Part shown: in pieces, positions 1 to 11,533 of the stretch | How the letters are laid out: every line of letters starts with the position of its first letter | Numbering within the stretch: position 1 is the stretch's first letter | Assembly (NCBI GenBank): GCA_009701305.1 | Contig: WLKK01000002.1 | Location: 1-60,937, forward strand | From: Actinomycetota bacterium | GTDB taxonomy: Bacteria > Actinomycetota > Actinomycetes > Nanopelagicales > Nanopelagicaceae | DNA: 60,937 bases | Reading direction: 5' to 3' | Translations under genes and position numbers: made by a program | The notes under the pieces: model-generated | The model's input: the letters and a program-made list of their open reading frames with translations, nothing else | Databases searched by the model: none | What the model was told of the DNA's origin: nothing

Positions 1-846
1 AGCTCCACCTAAATCCTGAATTCCGATTACCAGATCTTCAGCAAAAATTTCTAGGCAACATTCAATTAACACTTTTTCAGTAAATGGATCGCCGACTTGC
101 ACTGCCGGACGCTTTGCTGGTTTAGAACTGCCAAATGTCTCACTCGCAAGAACAGAAACGCCACCAATACCGTCGCCACCAGTTTTTGCTCCAAATAAAA
201 CAACGAGATTTCCAGTTCCTGATGCTTTTGCCAATTTGATTTGATCATGTCGCATAACACCAACGCATAACGCATTTACTAAAGGATTACCTGCGTAAGT
301 TTCATCAAAGACAACTTCTCCACCGATTGTTGGTACGCCAATACAATTTCCGTACCCACCGATACCGGCAACAATTCCCGGTAATACTCGCTTTGTATCT
401 GGCGCATCTGCGGGACCAAATCTAAGTGGATCTAAAATCGCTATCGGACGTGCACCCATTGTTAAAATATCGCGAACGATCCCACCAACCCCAGTTGCCG
501 CCCCTTGATAAGGCTCAATAAACGATGGGTGATTGTGGGATTCGACTTTAAAGGTGACTGCATAACCTTGACCAACATCAACAACGCCGGCATTTTCACC
601 TATTCCAACAAGTAAAACATCGGTCACTGGAGCTTTCTCACCAAATTGCCGAAGGTGCACTTTGGAAGATTTATAAGAGCAGTGTTCACTCCACATCACT
701 GAGTACATTGCTAATTCACTAGAGGATGGTCTTCTTCCCAAAATTTCACGAATTCTTTGGTACTCATCTTCTTTTAATCCAAGTTCACGCCAAGGTTGAG
801 TTTGTTCTGGAGTATTACTTGCAATTACCACGGTATCTAAAGACAT
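1..846 (-). CDS. purL: Phosphoribosylformylglycinamidine synthase II (PurL), 3' part cut by window edge
   Basis: This is the large synthetase subunit that makes FGAM from FGAR with ATP and ammonia in de novo purine synthesis. Only the N-terminal 282 residues lie in the window. The ATG at 846-844 shares a base with the purQ stop (TAATG), so the two genes are translationally coupled. Visible family motifs are MWSEHCSYK at about residues 51-59 and the nucleotide-site HNHP at 104-107, followed by a glycine-rich GAATGVGG segment. Ammonia is expected from PurQ, with PurS bridging the complex. The multi-gene PurS-type arrangement is that of Gram-positives and Actinobacteria rather than the fused enterobacterial enzyme. 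Confidence 0.97.
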   Translation of the reverse strand, partial: MSLDTVVIASNTPEQTQPWRELGLKEDEYQRIREILGRRPSSSELAMYSVMWSEHCSYKSSKVHLRQFGEKAPVTDVLLVGIGENAGVVDVGQGYAVTFKVESHNHPSFIEPYQGAATGVGGIVRDILTMGARPIAILDPLRFGPADAPDTKRVLPGIVAGIGGYGNCIGVPTIGGEVVFDETYAGNPLVNALCVGVMRHDQIKLAKASGTGNLVVLFGAKTGGDGIGGVSVLASETFGSSKPAKRPAVQVGDPFTEKVLIECCLEIFAEDLVIGIQDLGGA

Positions 847-1517
847 TAGGCGTTAACCATTTTCTTTAGAATTGAGGTGAAAAAAGCTAATCCATCAGTG
901 CTTGGCCCCGTTAGTGAATCAATTGCGTGTTCAGGATGAGGCATGATTCCTACGACATTGCCAGCAGCATTTGAAATCCCAGCTATAGCATTACGTGATC
1001 CATTTGGATTTTCGCCAATGTATCTAGCAATGATCCGACCTTCTCCTTCTAATTCATCTAGAGTCTTGTCATCACACTGAAAAGAACCTTCCCCATTTTT
1101 TAGCGGAATAACAATTTTTTCTCCAACTTTAAAATCATTTGTCCAAAGAGTTGTGTTATTCAAAATTTCTAACTCTTGATCTTTACAATAAAAATGTAAA
1201 CCTTTATTACGAGTTAAAGCACCTGGTAACAAATGTGATTCACATAAAATTTGAAATCCATTACAAATGCCTAATACTGGCAATCCATTTTTAGCGCCTT
1301 CGATTATAGAACTCATTACTGGTGCGAATCTAGCAATTGCTCCACAGCGCAAATAATCCCCATATGAAAACCCACCAGGAAGAATTACTGCATCGACTTT
1401 CACTAAATCTTCATCACCGTGCCAGAGAGAAACCGATTCTCCTCCGGCAAAACGAACTGCACGCGCTGCATCAAAATCATCCAAAGTTCCAGGGAAGGTA
1501 ACAACGCCTACCCGCAT
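846..1517 (-). CDS. purQ: FGAM synthase glutamine amidotransferase subunit PurQ
   Basis: A class I glutamine amidotransferase of 223 residues that hydrolyses glutamine and passes ammonia to PurL. The nucleophile Cys85 sits in GICNGFQ, and the His194/Glu196 pair in PHPEH completes the triad. The N-terminus VGVVTFPG is typical of PurQ. Its ATG directly follows the purS stop codon and its own stop overlaps the purL start, so purS-purQ-purL is one translationally coupled block. Confidence 0.97.
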   Translation of the reverse strand: MRVGVVTFPGTLDDFDAARAVRFAGGESVSLWHGDEDLVKVDAVILPGGFSYGDYLRCGAIARFAPVMSSIIEGAKNGLPVLGICNGFQILCESHLLPGALTRNKGLHFYCKDQELEILNNTTLWTNDFKVGEKIVIPLKNGEGSFQCDDKTLDELEGEGRIIARYIGENPNGSRNAIAGISNAAGNVVGIMPHPEHAIDSLTGPSTDGLAFFTSILKKMVNA

Positions 1518-1787
1518 CTAACGTTCCATTCTTATTTCGAAAATTTCAATTACTGGATTAGCCAATAAAGTTTCAGCAGCTTTCTTTATTTCAGAGATTT
1601 CTAAATCTGTTGGTTCGTGATCAAAAGTTAATTCAAATCGTTTTCCTTGCCGAGTAGAAATTGGACTCAGTGAAAACCCCATTCTTGGAAGCGCATTAGC
1701 GATGGCTTGTCCTTGCGGGTCAAGAATTTCAGCTTTGAGCATTACGTCAATGATTACTTTTACAGATGAGGCGGATTGGGCGGTCAC
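1518..1787 (-). CDS. purS: FGAM synthase small subunit PurS
   Basis: An 89-residue protein with the PurS fold signature: a hydrophobic strand (KVIIDVMLK), then LDPQG and a C-terminal LANPVIEIFEI strand. PurS dimers bridge PurQ and PurL and stabilise ammonia channelling in the three-part FGAM synthase. It lies directly against purQ with no gap and 18 bp after purC. The family is usually about 80-85 residues, and the extra residues here are at the N-terminus. Confidence 0.95.
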   Translation of the reverse strand: MTAQSASSVKVIIDVMLKAEILDPQGQAIANALPRMGFSLSPISTRQGKRFELTFDHEPTDLEISEIKKAAETLLANPVIEIFEIRMER

Positions 1788-1805
1788 GTCTCCAATCCTA
1801 ATCTT

Positions 1806-2663
1806 TTAGTGTTCGAACTTCTCACCAGTGATTGTGAAGTAGGCCTCTAAATACCTTTCCCTGGTCTTTTCAACAATCTCATCTGGTAATTCTGGCGGAG
1901 GGCTCGACCGATCCCAACCGGATGCGGTTAGCCAATCCCTTAGGAATTGCTTGTCGTAGGAAAGCTGTTTCCCTCCTGGCTTCCAACTGCTTAATGGCCA
2001 GAAGCGCGAAGAATCTGGAGTGAGTACTTCATCGGCAAGATGAATGACTCCGTGCTCATCTCTTCCAAACTCAAATTTTGTATCAGCAATAATGATTCCA
2101 CGCTCACGTGCAAATTCATTTGCGAAATTATAAATTTTTATTGATCTGGCTGATAATTCTTCGCCAATTTCTTTCCCGATGATTTTCTTTGCTTGATCTA
2201 AAGAAATATTCTCGTCATGATCACCCATTGCAGCCTTAGTGGCTGGAGTAAAAATTGGTTCCACTAATTTTGAGCCATCTAACAATCCACCTGGTAGCGG
2301 TACACCACATACTTCACTATTTTTTTGATATTCAACCCAGCCTGAACCGGCAAGATATCCACGCACCACGCACTCGACCGGAAAGATTGTCAGCGGTTTG
2401 CAAATAATCGCCCGCCCCTTAACGGCCACTGGAACTTCACCAGAAATCACATGATGAGCAGTAATCTCATTTAATTTTTCAAACCAAAATAGCGAAAGTT
2501 TGGTGAGAATCGCTCCTTTATCTGGAATATCTGTTGGCATAATCCAGTCATAGGCGCTAATCCGGTCTGAAGCGACTAAAAGAATTTCACCATTAGCATC
2601 GCGGTACAGGTCGCGGACTTTCCCACTTTGAAAATGTGTCCAACCTTGGATTAAATCTTGCAT
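1806..2663 (-). CDS. purC: SAICAR synthetase (PurC)
   Basis: This enzyme joins aspartate to CAIR with ATP. The N-terminal GKVRDLY motif (nucleotide-binding strand) and the central VRGYLAGSGW segment are diagnostic. I start at the ATG (2663-2661), which overlaps the purB stop as TGATG; a TTG one codon earlier is possible but unnecessary. The resulting 285 residues fit the actinobacterial form. The coding strand runs without gaps from purB, so it should be co-transcribed with the whole purine block. Confidence 0.97.
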   Translation of the reverse strand: MQDLIQGWTHFQSGKVRDLYRDANGEILLVASDRISAYDWIMPTDIPDKGAILTKLSLFWFEKLNEITAHHVISGEVPVAVKGRAIICKPLTIFPVECVVRGYLAGSGWVEYQKNSEVCGVPLPGGLLDGSKLVEPIFTPATKAAMGDHDENISLDQAKKIIGKEIGEELSARSIKIYNFANEFARERGIIIADTKFEFGRDEHGVIHLADEVLTPDSSRFWPLSSWKPGGKQLSYDKQFLRDWLTASGWDRSSPPPELPDEIVEKTRERYLEAYFTITGEKFEH

Positions 2664-4102
2664 CAACGAATTAAACCCGCTTGGTATTTAGCTGCATCTG
2701 GGTACTTGCTACTGATTTCCTTAATGCGCGAAATAACATTTGTTGTTTGTTCTCTTGCTGCTCCAGTGAACTCCATTGGGGTAGAAAGTAAGCTCGTTAA
2801 CTCAGCTAAGTTCAACGGAAGAGCCGAATCATTTGCAATGCGCTCTAAGAGGTCATTTTCTTTTCCGTCACGCACATTTTTACTAGCCGCTAACGAATGA
2901 GTTTTTATCGCCTCATGCGCAACTTCACGGCCGACCCCTTTTTTAATTGCTGCCATTAATATTTTTGTGGTTGCTAGGAATGGCAAATTCCGCTGCAATT
3001 CGGCTTCAATAGCATTTTCAAAAATGCCCATATCTGTTAAAACAGTCAAGGTAGTTTCTAATAAGCCATCGATTGCGAAAAATGCATCAGGTAATGCAAC
3101 TCTGCGCACAACGCTGCAGGAGACATCTCCTTCATTCCATTGATTACCGGTTAATTCACTTGTCATAAATGCATATCCGCGTAAAAGAATTAGAAATCCA
3201 TTAATTCTTTCGCAAGAACGCGCATTCATTTTATGTGGCATTGCAGAAGAGCCGACTTGTCCTTTTGCAAAACCCTCGGTTGCTAATTCAGCACCAGCCA
3301 TTAAGCGCAAAGTGGTAGCCATATTTCCTGGTGCTGAGGAAATCTGAAGAAGTGCAGATAAAACATCAAAATCAAATGACCGCGGATAAATTTGCCCTGT
3401 TGAGTCCAGCGTTTGTGCAAATCCTAAATGTGCTGCAATCTTGTTATCTAGGTGCTCGAGTTTTTCTAAATCACCATTAAATAAATCTAAAGCATCTTGC
3501 GACGTGCCTACTGGGCCCTTCAAACCGCGTAATGGATACCTTGCTATTAGATTTTCAAATCTTTCTAGCGCAAATATCAACTCTTCGGCAAAAGTTGCAA
3601 ACCGTTTTCCCACAGTTGTGATTTGCGCAGGAACATTATGTGAGCGGCCAGCAATAGGTTGATCAATATATTGAATTGAGCGTTCGCCAAATTTTGCTAA
3701 AACTGCCACAGCTTTATCTCGCACCAATAAGAGAGAGTTTCGAATCTGCATTGCTTCAACAGATTCAGTTAAATCTCGACTAGTCATTCCCGAATGTATG
3801 AGTTCGTGACCAGCGAGTGAATTGAACTCTTCGATGCGTGCTTTAACATCGTGACGAGTTATTTTCTCACGTTGATCAATTGAATTTAAATCAACATTTG
3901 TGATTACTTTTTCATAATCTGCAATCGCTTTATCATTTATAGCTAAACCTAAATCTTGTTGGGCTCGCATCACAGCAATCCAAAGTTTTCTTTCAGCGAT
4001 GATTTTATCTTTAGGTGACCAAATAGATCTCATGGCACTAGAGGCATATCTTGTAGCCAACGTTGATGATATTTCCTCATGCATGCCTTTATTGTTGTCC
4101 AC
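2663..4102 (-). CDS. purB: Adenylosuccinate lyase (PurB)
   Basis: A fumarase/aspartase-superfamily lyase acting twice in purine synthesis: SAICAR to AICAR, and adenylosuccinate to AMP. The superfamily signature GSSAMPHKMN is intact, and the upstream TSRDLTES and HNVPAQ segments match active-site regions. It is 479 residues, close to family size. It begins with GTG immediately after the purD stop, with a G-rich ribosome-binding stretch inside the purD end. Within the operon it sits between purD and purC. Confidence 0.96.
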   Translation of the reverse strand: MDNNKGMHEEISSTLATRYASSAMRSIWSPKDKIIAERKLWIAVMRAQQDLGLAINDKAIADYEKVITNVDLNSIDQREKITRHDVKARIEEFNSLAGHELIHSGMTSRDLTESVEAMQIRNSLLLVRDKAVAVLAKFGERSIQYIDQPIAGRSHNVPAQITTVGKRFATFAEELIFALERFENLIARYPLRGLKGPVGTSQDALDLFNGDLEKLEHLDNKIAAHLGFAQTLDSTGQIYPRSFDFDVLSALLQISSAPGNMATTLRLMAGAELATEGFAKGQVGSSAMPHKMNARSCERINGFLILLRGYAFMTSELTGNQWNEGDVSCSVVRRVALPDAFFAIDGLLETTLTVLTDMGIFENAIEAELQRNLPFLATTKILMAAIKKGVGREVAHEAIKTHSLAASKNVRDGKENDLLERIANDSALPLNLAELTSLLSTPMEFTGAAREQTTNVISRIKEISSKYPDAAKYQAGLIR

Positions 4103-6690
<2,588 letters not shown>

Positions 6691-7725
6691 TTATGCGATT
6701 TGGGAAGTACCAGTTGAACGAAGATCTTCGCATGCGCGAACTACACGAGCGGCCATTCCTGCTTCTGCTTGTTTGCCCCAGGCTCGTGGGTCGTACATTT
6801 TTTTATTCCCAACTTCTCCATCGATCCGAAGTACGCCGTCGTAATTTTTCATTACGTGATCGACTACTGGTCTTGTGAATGCATATTGAGTATCAGTATC
6901 AATATTCATTTTCACCACACCGTAATCAAGGGCTTCGCGGATCTCACTTAGCAACGAACCGGATCCACCATGAAAAACTAAATCAAATGGTTTTGACCCT
7001 GCAGCTAAACCTTTTTTAGCAACGACTGCATCTTGAAGTGTCTTTAAAATCTTTGGTTGTAAAACAACATTGCCAGGCTTGTAAACTCCATGAACATTTC
7101 CAAATGTTGCGGCTAGCAAATATCTTCCGCGTTCACCTAATCCAAGTGTTTCAACTGTTAACAAAGCATCTTCTGGATGTGAATAAAGTTTCGCATCATG
7201 TTTTGCCTCTACGCCATCTTCTTCGCCACCAACTACGCCAATTTCTAATTCAAGAATTGTTTTTGCTGCGACAGATTTATCGAGCATCTCATTTGCTATC
7301 TTCATATTTTCATTCAAAGAGACTGCTGATCCATCCCACATATGTGATTGAAACAGCGGAGGTTTACCTGATTTGATTCTTTCGATTCCAAAATCAAGTA
7401 ATGGGCGCATAAACCCATCAAGTTTTTCGGCTGGGCAATGATCCGTATGCAAGGCAATATTTACTGGATAATTTTTTGCGACGATGTGAGCAAATTCGGC
7501 GAGCGCAACTGCTCCATCAACCATATGTTTTACAGTTGAGCCAGATGCGTATTCGGCACCGCCCCAAGAGAATTGAATAATTCCATCTGATTTAGCTTCG
7601 GCAAAACCACGAAGCGCTGCGATAAGTGTCTGAGATGACGATACGTTGATTGCCGGGTAAGCGAATGCACCTGATTTTGCGCGATCTAACATCTGGTTAT
7701 AAATCTCAGGACTGGCTATTGGCAT
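6691..7725 (-). CDS. fba: Class II fructose-bisphosphate aldolase
   Basis: A zinc-dependent glycolytic/gluconeogenic aldolase cleaving fructose-1,6-bisphosphate. The zinc-site motif HTDHCPAEK is present, with GGSG and NIDTDTQYAFTR phosphate/substrate loops in the C-terminal half. I start at the ATG at 7725-7723, preceded by GGAG at seven bases, giving 344 residues, the family size. The longer reading frame back to 7812 is probably untranslated. It is the first gene of the purine-gene strand. Confidence 0.96.
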   Translation of the reverse strand: MPIASPEIYNQMLDRAKSGAFAYPAINVSSSQTLIAALRGFAEAKSDGIIQFSWGGAEYASGSTVKHMVDGAVALAEFAHIVAKNYPVNIALHTDHCPAEKLDGFMRPLLDFGIERIKSGKPPLFQSHMWDGSAVSLNENMKIANEMLDKSVAAKTILELEIGVVGGEEDGVEAKHDAKLYSHPEDALLTVETLGLGERGRYLLAATFGNVHGVYKPGNVVLQPKILKTLQDAVVAKKGLAAGSKPFDLVFHGGSGSLLSEIREALDYGVVKMNIDTDTQYAFTRPVVDHVMKNYDGVLRIDGEVGNKKMYDPRAWGKQAEAGMAARVVRACEDLRSTGTSQIA

Positions 7726-7824
7726 TTTCACTCCTCGGTCTTCACAACTCACTTGGTAAAGGTGTAAATCTGGGTTACTTGCTAGAAGTACGACCCGAGG
7801 CTTACGCCCCATCTTTTCACACCT

Positions 7825-7853
7825 TTGACTCCGGCGATAATTAACGCGCTAAT
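7825..7853 (+). promoter_or_regulatory. Promoter of the DedA gene, leaderless type
   Basis: TTGACT at 7825-7830 and GCTAAT at 7848-7853 are spaced by 17 bases. The -10 ends eight bases before the ATG, so the transcript would begin at or next to the start codon. Confidence 0.5.
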
Positions 7854-7861
7854 CTCAACCC

Positions 7862-8488
7862 ATGGGAATCTTCGACCCGCAACAGATCATTTCTACCCTG
7901 GGCTTACTAGGGGTTTTAGGCGCACTTTTCGCTGAAACTGGGTTGTTGATTGGGCTAGTCCTGCCGGGGGATTCGCTGCTTTTTGTAGCTGGGATCGCCG
8001 CCTCGGGATCGGCTCTAAGCGCCGTGGGGGTTCAACTCTCGCTCCCACTATTACTAGTGCTCTCACCAATCGCCGCATTTTTAGGTACTCAAACCGGCTT
8101 TCTTTTTGGTAGGCGGTTTGGTCGAGATTTTTTCAATCGCCCTGATGGCAAAATTTTTTCAGCAGCGAAAGTTCAGCACGCTGAGGAATGGCTACATAAG
8201 TATGGGCCTTTTAAAGCCATGATGTTGGGAAGATTTATTCCAATCATTCGAACATTGATTTCGCCGCTATATGGAATTTTGAATTTAGAAATCAGAAAAT
8301 TTACTTTATTGAATTTCATCAGTGCAGTTATTTGGACTGATTCGGTTTTATTACTTGGCTATGTTTTGGGTGAAAAAGTTAAGGGTTCAGTTGATAAATA
8401 CTTATTGCCGATAATTGGATTGGTAATCGTGATAAGTTTTATTCCAATTGCAATCGAAATTATTAAGGCAAGGAAGAAAGGGATGTAA
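7862..8488 (+). CDS. DedA/SNARE-associated family membrane protein
   Basis: A 208-residue integral membrane protein of the DedA (VTT domain) family, implicated elsewhere in lipid scrambling and envelope homeostasis. The motif region LVLPGDSLLFVAG near residues 33-45 and GRFIPIIRTLISPLYGI near 122-138 are typical, with hydrophobic segments before and after. It reads divergently from fba and ends with TAATG overlapping the next gene. The substrate is unknown. Confidence 0.9.
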   Translation: MGIFDPQQIISTLGLLGVLGALFAETGLLIGLVLPGDSLLFVAGIAASGSALSAVGVQLSLPLLLVLSPIAAFLGTQTGFLFGRRFGRDFFNRPDGKIFSAAKVQHAEEWLHKYGPFKAMMLGRFIPIIRTLISPLYGILNLEIRKFTLLNFISAVIWTDSVLLLGYVLGEKVKGSVDKYLLPIIGLVIVISFIPIAIEIIKARKKGM

Positions 8489-9198
8489 TGAGATATCCGC
8501 TTTTTGATCGACTTGAATTGCTCAAAATTGGCTACGCGAAAGGCGTTAGCCTATCGTGGCTCTCGCAACAAAATAATTTCTTCGCTATGAATTTGCGAGA
8601 ACTTATAGATCAAAAATTAATTCCAAATACCTGTGAGAAATATTTCGATGAGGGATTCTCTGTTTGGGAACAACAAGTTGCACTTAATAACAAAAAGATT
8701 GCCAGTGAAAGATGGAATTCAGAGGCAATGTTGTGTCAATTAATTTACTCTCTAATTAGAGCTAAGGAATTAAAATTGGTAGTTGAAACTGGTGTTGCAA
8801 ATGGGATTTCTACTGGAGTTGCACTTTCAGCCCTCGATCACACTGGTGGAGTTTTGCACTCCTTTGATGTATTAGCTGGTTGCGCAGAACTTTTTCCTAA
8901 TGCAAAAAACTGGCACTTTCATTTGTTAAATTTAAAAAAAGCCCCTGACGAGTTAGCGGATACTGTAAAAAATATTCCTGAAACCGATCTTTGGATCCAT
9001 GATGCTGATCATGGAACTACTTGGCAACGTATGGAGTTTGCGTTGGCTACTCAAAAATTGAAGGTTGGGGGATTGCTCATTTCTGATGACGCAGATGCAT
9101 CCCCTGCTTGGGGGGAGATGAGTAAAAAGTTGACACATCAATCTGCGATACTTCTGGATCGAAGAAAAATAATAGGGATTACGCCGAAATTAGGCTAA
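8488..9198 (+). CDS. Putative class I SAM-dependent methyltransferase
   Basis: A 236-residue protein with a Rossmann methyltransferase motif I, VVETGVANGIST (residues about 98-109), an acidic HSFDV strand end, and LWIHDADHG, resembling the Methyltransf_24 group. The N-terminal 80 residues carry no recognised domain. It is translationally coupled to the DedA gene by a one-base overlap, and its 3' end overlaps the convergent pyrE by nine bases. The methylated substrate cannot be told from the sequence. Confidence 0.65.
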   Translation: MRYPLFDRLELLKIGYAKGVSLSWLSQQNNFFAMNLRELIDQKLIPNTCEKYFDEGFSVWEQQVALNNKKIASERWNSEAMLCQLIYSLIRAKELKLVVETGVANGISTGVALSALDHTGGVLHSFDVLAGCAELFPNAKNWHFHLLNLKKAPDELADTVKNIPETDLWIHDADHGTTWQRMEFALATQKLKVGGLLISDDADASPAWGEMSKKLTHQSAILLDRRKIIGITPKLG

Positions 9199-9726
9199 AC
9201 CTAACTCGCTTAATGTATATGCGGTTAAGTATTTAAGATTAGCACCACTAACTTTTGGACCGGCGCCACGATCAACTATTACTGCTACTGCAACAACAAT
9301 TGCACCGGCTTCTTTCAATGCTTCAACTGCAGTCAAAACTGAGTCGCCTGTTGTAGAAGTATCTTCAACTGCAAGTACTCGGCGTCCCTTTACATCAGGG
9401 CCTTCAATTCTGCGCTGCAACCCATGTTGCTTCTCAGTTTTGCGAACTACAAAAGCATCTAACTGGCGGCCGCGTTTTGCAGCCGCGTGCAACATCGCTG
9501 TTGCAACAGGATCTGCCCCAAGCGTTAATCCACCAACGGCGTCAAAATCTAAATCAGCAGTTAAATCAAGCATCACTTCACCAACTAATGGTGCTGCAAC
9601 TGCGTCAAGTGTTACTCGGCGCAGATCAACATAGTAATTGGCTTCTTTGCCTGAGGAAAGAATTACTTTTCCGTGGACAACTGCTTTGCTTTTGATTTCG
9701 GCCAATAACTCATCGCGTGAATTCAT
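9190..9726 (-). CDS. pyrE: Orotate phosphoribosyltransferase
   Basis: Converts orotate and PRPP to OMP in pyrimidine synthesis. The PRPP-binding loop VLAVEDTSTTGDS is at about residues 117-129, and the N-terminal KVILSSGKEANYYVDLR is the orotate-site signature. At 178 residues it is the short actinobacterial form. It lies nine bases downstream of hspR on the same strand, so it may be read through from the heat-shock operon. Confidence 0.96.
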   Translation of the reverse strand: MNSRDELLAEIKSKAVVHGKVILSSGKEANYYVDLRRVTLDAVAAPLVGEVMLDLTADLDFDAVGGLTLGADPVATAMLHAAAKRGRQLDAFVVRKTEKQHGLQRRIEGPDVKGRRVLAVEDTSTTGDSVLTAVEALKEAGAIVVAVAVIVDRGAGPKVSGANLKYLTAYTLSELGLA

Positions 9727-9735
9727 GGGGTAATC

Positions 9736-10128
9736 CTATTTATTTTCATCACTCCAAATGACCATGTTCTGTTTTTCACGTATGGCAAGCCCCTTAGGGG
9801 GATTGGCCAGCAGTAGCGCATCTACCTCAACTCGTAACTGAGCGACCTCATCACCAAGTTGTGTAACGGTAGCCTCGAGTTCCATAATCTTTGAGATACC
9901 AGCAAGATTTATCCCATTGCTAGCCAATTTTTGAATATTACGTAAAACCAAAATGTCGCGAAGTGAGTATCTGCGACCACGGCCAACTGCGCGTCCAGGG
10001 GAAACTAAACCAAGCCGGTCATATTGCCGCAAAGTTTGTGGATGCATTCCGGCAAGTTCTGCCGCAATTGAAATTACATAAACTGGAAGTTCTTCGCTTA
10101 CTCCATCTACCTCTGGTTGATCGCTCAT
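9736..10128 (-). CDS. hspR: Heat-shock repressor HspR (MerR family)
   Basis: A 130-residue MerR-type regulator: winged helix-turn-helix at about residues 15-85 (YVISIAAELAGMHPQTLRQYDRLGLVSP) followed by a short coiled coil. In Actinobacteria HspR represses the dnaK operon by binding HAIR inverted repeats, with DnaK as co-repressor. Its place as last gene of dnaK-grpE-dnaJ-hspR, and the HAIR-like site upstream of dnaK at 13417-13437, support this assignment. It overlaps dnaJ by four bases. Confidence 0.95.
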   Translation of the reverse strand: MSDQPEVDGVSEELPVYVISIAAELAGMHPQTLRQYDRLGLVSPGRAVGRGRRYSLRDILVLRNIQKLASNGINLAGISKIMELEATVTQLGDEVAQLRVEVDALLLANPPKGLAIREKQNMVIWSDENK

Positions 10129-11018
10129 GAGCGGGCCGTCTTAATGAAATCAACTCTTGGATCCGCGCCTTTTGTGGCAGCTGCGTAATCTTCAAGTGCC
10201 GCTTTGGCTTTCCCATCAATACGTTGCGGAACCGTGATCTCAATAGTTACTAATAAATCTCCGGCAGTTCCCTCTTTACGAACAACACCGCGACCTTTTA
10301 CCCGCAAAGTTTTCCCATTTGCACTTCCAGCAGGTAAACGAAGTGTTACCTCTTCCCCGCTAAGAGTTGGAACATTTACATCCCCACCTAATGCTGCCTC
10401 AGTAAAAGTTACTGGCAATGTAATTAATAAATTGTCATCGCGTCGAGAAAAAATCGGATGCCCTTGCACATTTACGGTAATAAATAAATCTCCAGCACCA
10501 GCTTCGCCTAGTACTCCTTTACCTTTTACCCGTATCCGCGCACCATCGGTTATCCCAGCGGGTACTCGAGCAGTGACCGGTCCACTTTGAGTTGAAAATG
10601 AAAGTGTTGTTCCAGCTATTGATTCGCGAAAAGAGATGGTGGCGTTCGCTTGCAAATCTTGGCCACGTCTTGGGCCTCGTCTTTGATTTGCACCAAATAG
10701 ATTTCCAAAAATATCACCAAGGTCTCCAAAACCTCCGGCATTAAAATCACCGGCATACCCAGCACCAGGAATTCCACCTTGTTGAAATAAAGATCGTGCT
10801 TGATCATATTCAGCGCGTTTCTTATCGTCGGAGAGAATGTCATAAGCCTCAGAAACAGCTTTAAATCTCTCTTCTAAAGTTTTATCGCCTTTAGTTTTAT
10901 CTGGATGAAACTCACGCGCTTTTTTGCGGTACTCCTTTTTAATTGTTGCAGCGTCTGCTTTTTTATCCACGCCAAGAATTGCATAAAAGTCCTTCTCATA
11001 AAGATCTTTGGCGGCCAC
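10125..11018 (-). CDS. dnaJ: DnaJ co-chaperone without zinc finger
   Basis: Hsp40 partner of DnaK. The J domain occupies about residues 8-75 with the essential HPD at 38-40, followed by a Gly/Phe-rich linker (about 80-115) and the two beta-sandwich substrate domains to residue 285. The four CxxCxGxG zinc repeats of classical DnaJ are absent, so at 297 residues this is a type II (CbpA-like) protein sitting in the dnaK operon. It presumably supplies the J-domain function for the DnaK upstream of it. Confidence 0.93.
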   Translation of the reverse strand: MAAKDLYEKDFYAILGVDKKADAATIKKEYRKKAREFHPDKTKGDKTLEERFKAVSEAYDILSDDKKRAEYDQARSLFQQGGIPGAGYAGDFNAGGFGDLGDIFGNLFGANQRRGPRRGQDLQANATISFRESIAGTTLSFSTQSGPVTARVPAGITDGARIRVKGKGVLGEAGAGDLFITVNVQGHPIFSRRDDNLLITLPVTFTEAALGGDVNVPTLSGEEVTLRLPAGSANGKTLRVKGRGVVRKEGTAGDLLVTIEITVPQRIDGKAKAALEDYAAATKGADPRVDFIKTARS

Positions 11019-11032
11019 TTAAATCTGCTCGA

Positions 11033-11533
11033 CTACTCTGGATCTGTCACAGTTACGCGGGCAGGGCGTAAAACGCGTTCTTTATATTTGTATCCTTTTT
11101 GCAAAATTTCTGTTGCAGTTACTTCGCTAACCTCACTAGAAGTTAAATGCATTAAGGCTTCGTGAATTTGTGGGTCAAAAGGTGTTCCTGCTTCTCCAAA
11201 TTTGACTAAGCCAATTTTCGTCACAGCATTCTCAATCTGATCTGCTACAGATTTAAAGCCACCCTCTAATTCGCCATGGGTACGCGCGCGATCTAAATCG
11301 TCAATAATTGGCAGTAACTCATTTAGTACAGAGGCAACAGCTAATTCATGAGCAACTGCTCGATCACGATCAACTCGCTTACGGTAATTCGAATAATCCG
11401 CTTGCAGGCGCTGTAAATCTTCAGTTAATACTTCTTCAGCACTCTTCGTGCTTGTTTCGGTTTGTTGTTGAGATTCAGTGGAGTCAACATTTTCATCGAC
11501 TCCACTTTCATCTGTTACTACTGATTCACTCAT
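11033..11533 (-). CDS. grpE: Nucleotide exchange factor GrpE
   Basis: A 166-residue GrpE: an acidic disordered N-terminus, then a long coiled coil (about residues 35-75, with [12 protein letters not shown]) and the C-terminal beta domain with [11 protein letters not shown] and [14 protein letters not shown] signatures. It accelerates ADP release from DnaK. The start overlaps the dnaK stop by four bases, and dnaJ follows 14 bp later. Confidence 0.96.
   Translation of the reverse strand: MSESVVTDESGVDENVDSTESQQQTETSTKSAEEVLTEDLQRLQADYSNYRKRVDRDRAVAHELAVASVLNELLPIIDDLDRARTHGELEGGFKSVADQIENAVTKIGLVKFGEAGTPFDPQIHEALMHLTSSEVSEVTATEILQKGYKYKERVLRPARVTVTDPE

Noticed and set aside
1-846. Plus-strand ORF inside purL (66-275) and similar antisense frames in many genes.
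   Set aside because: They lie opposite well-recognised genes and show no domain or ribosome-binding support.
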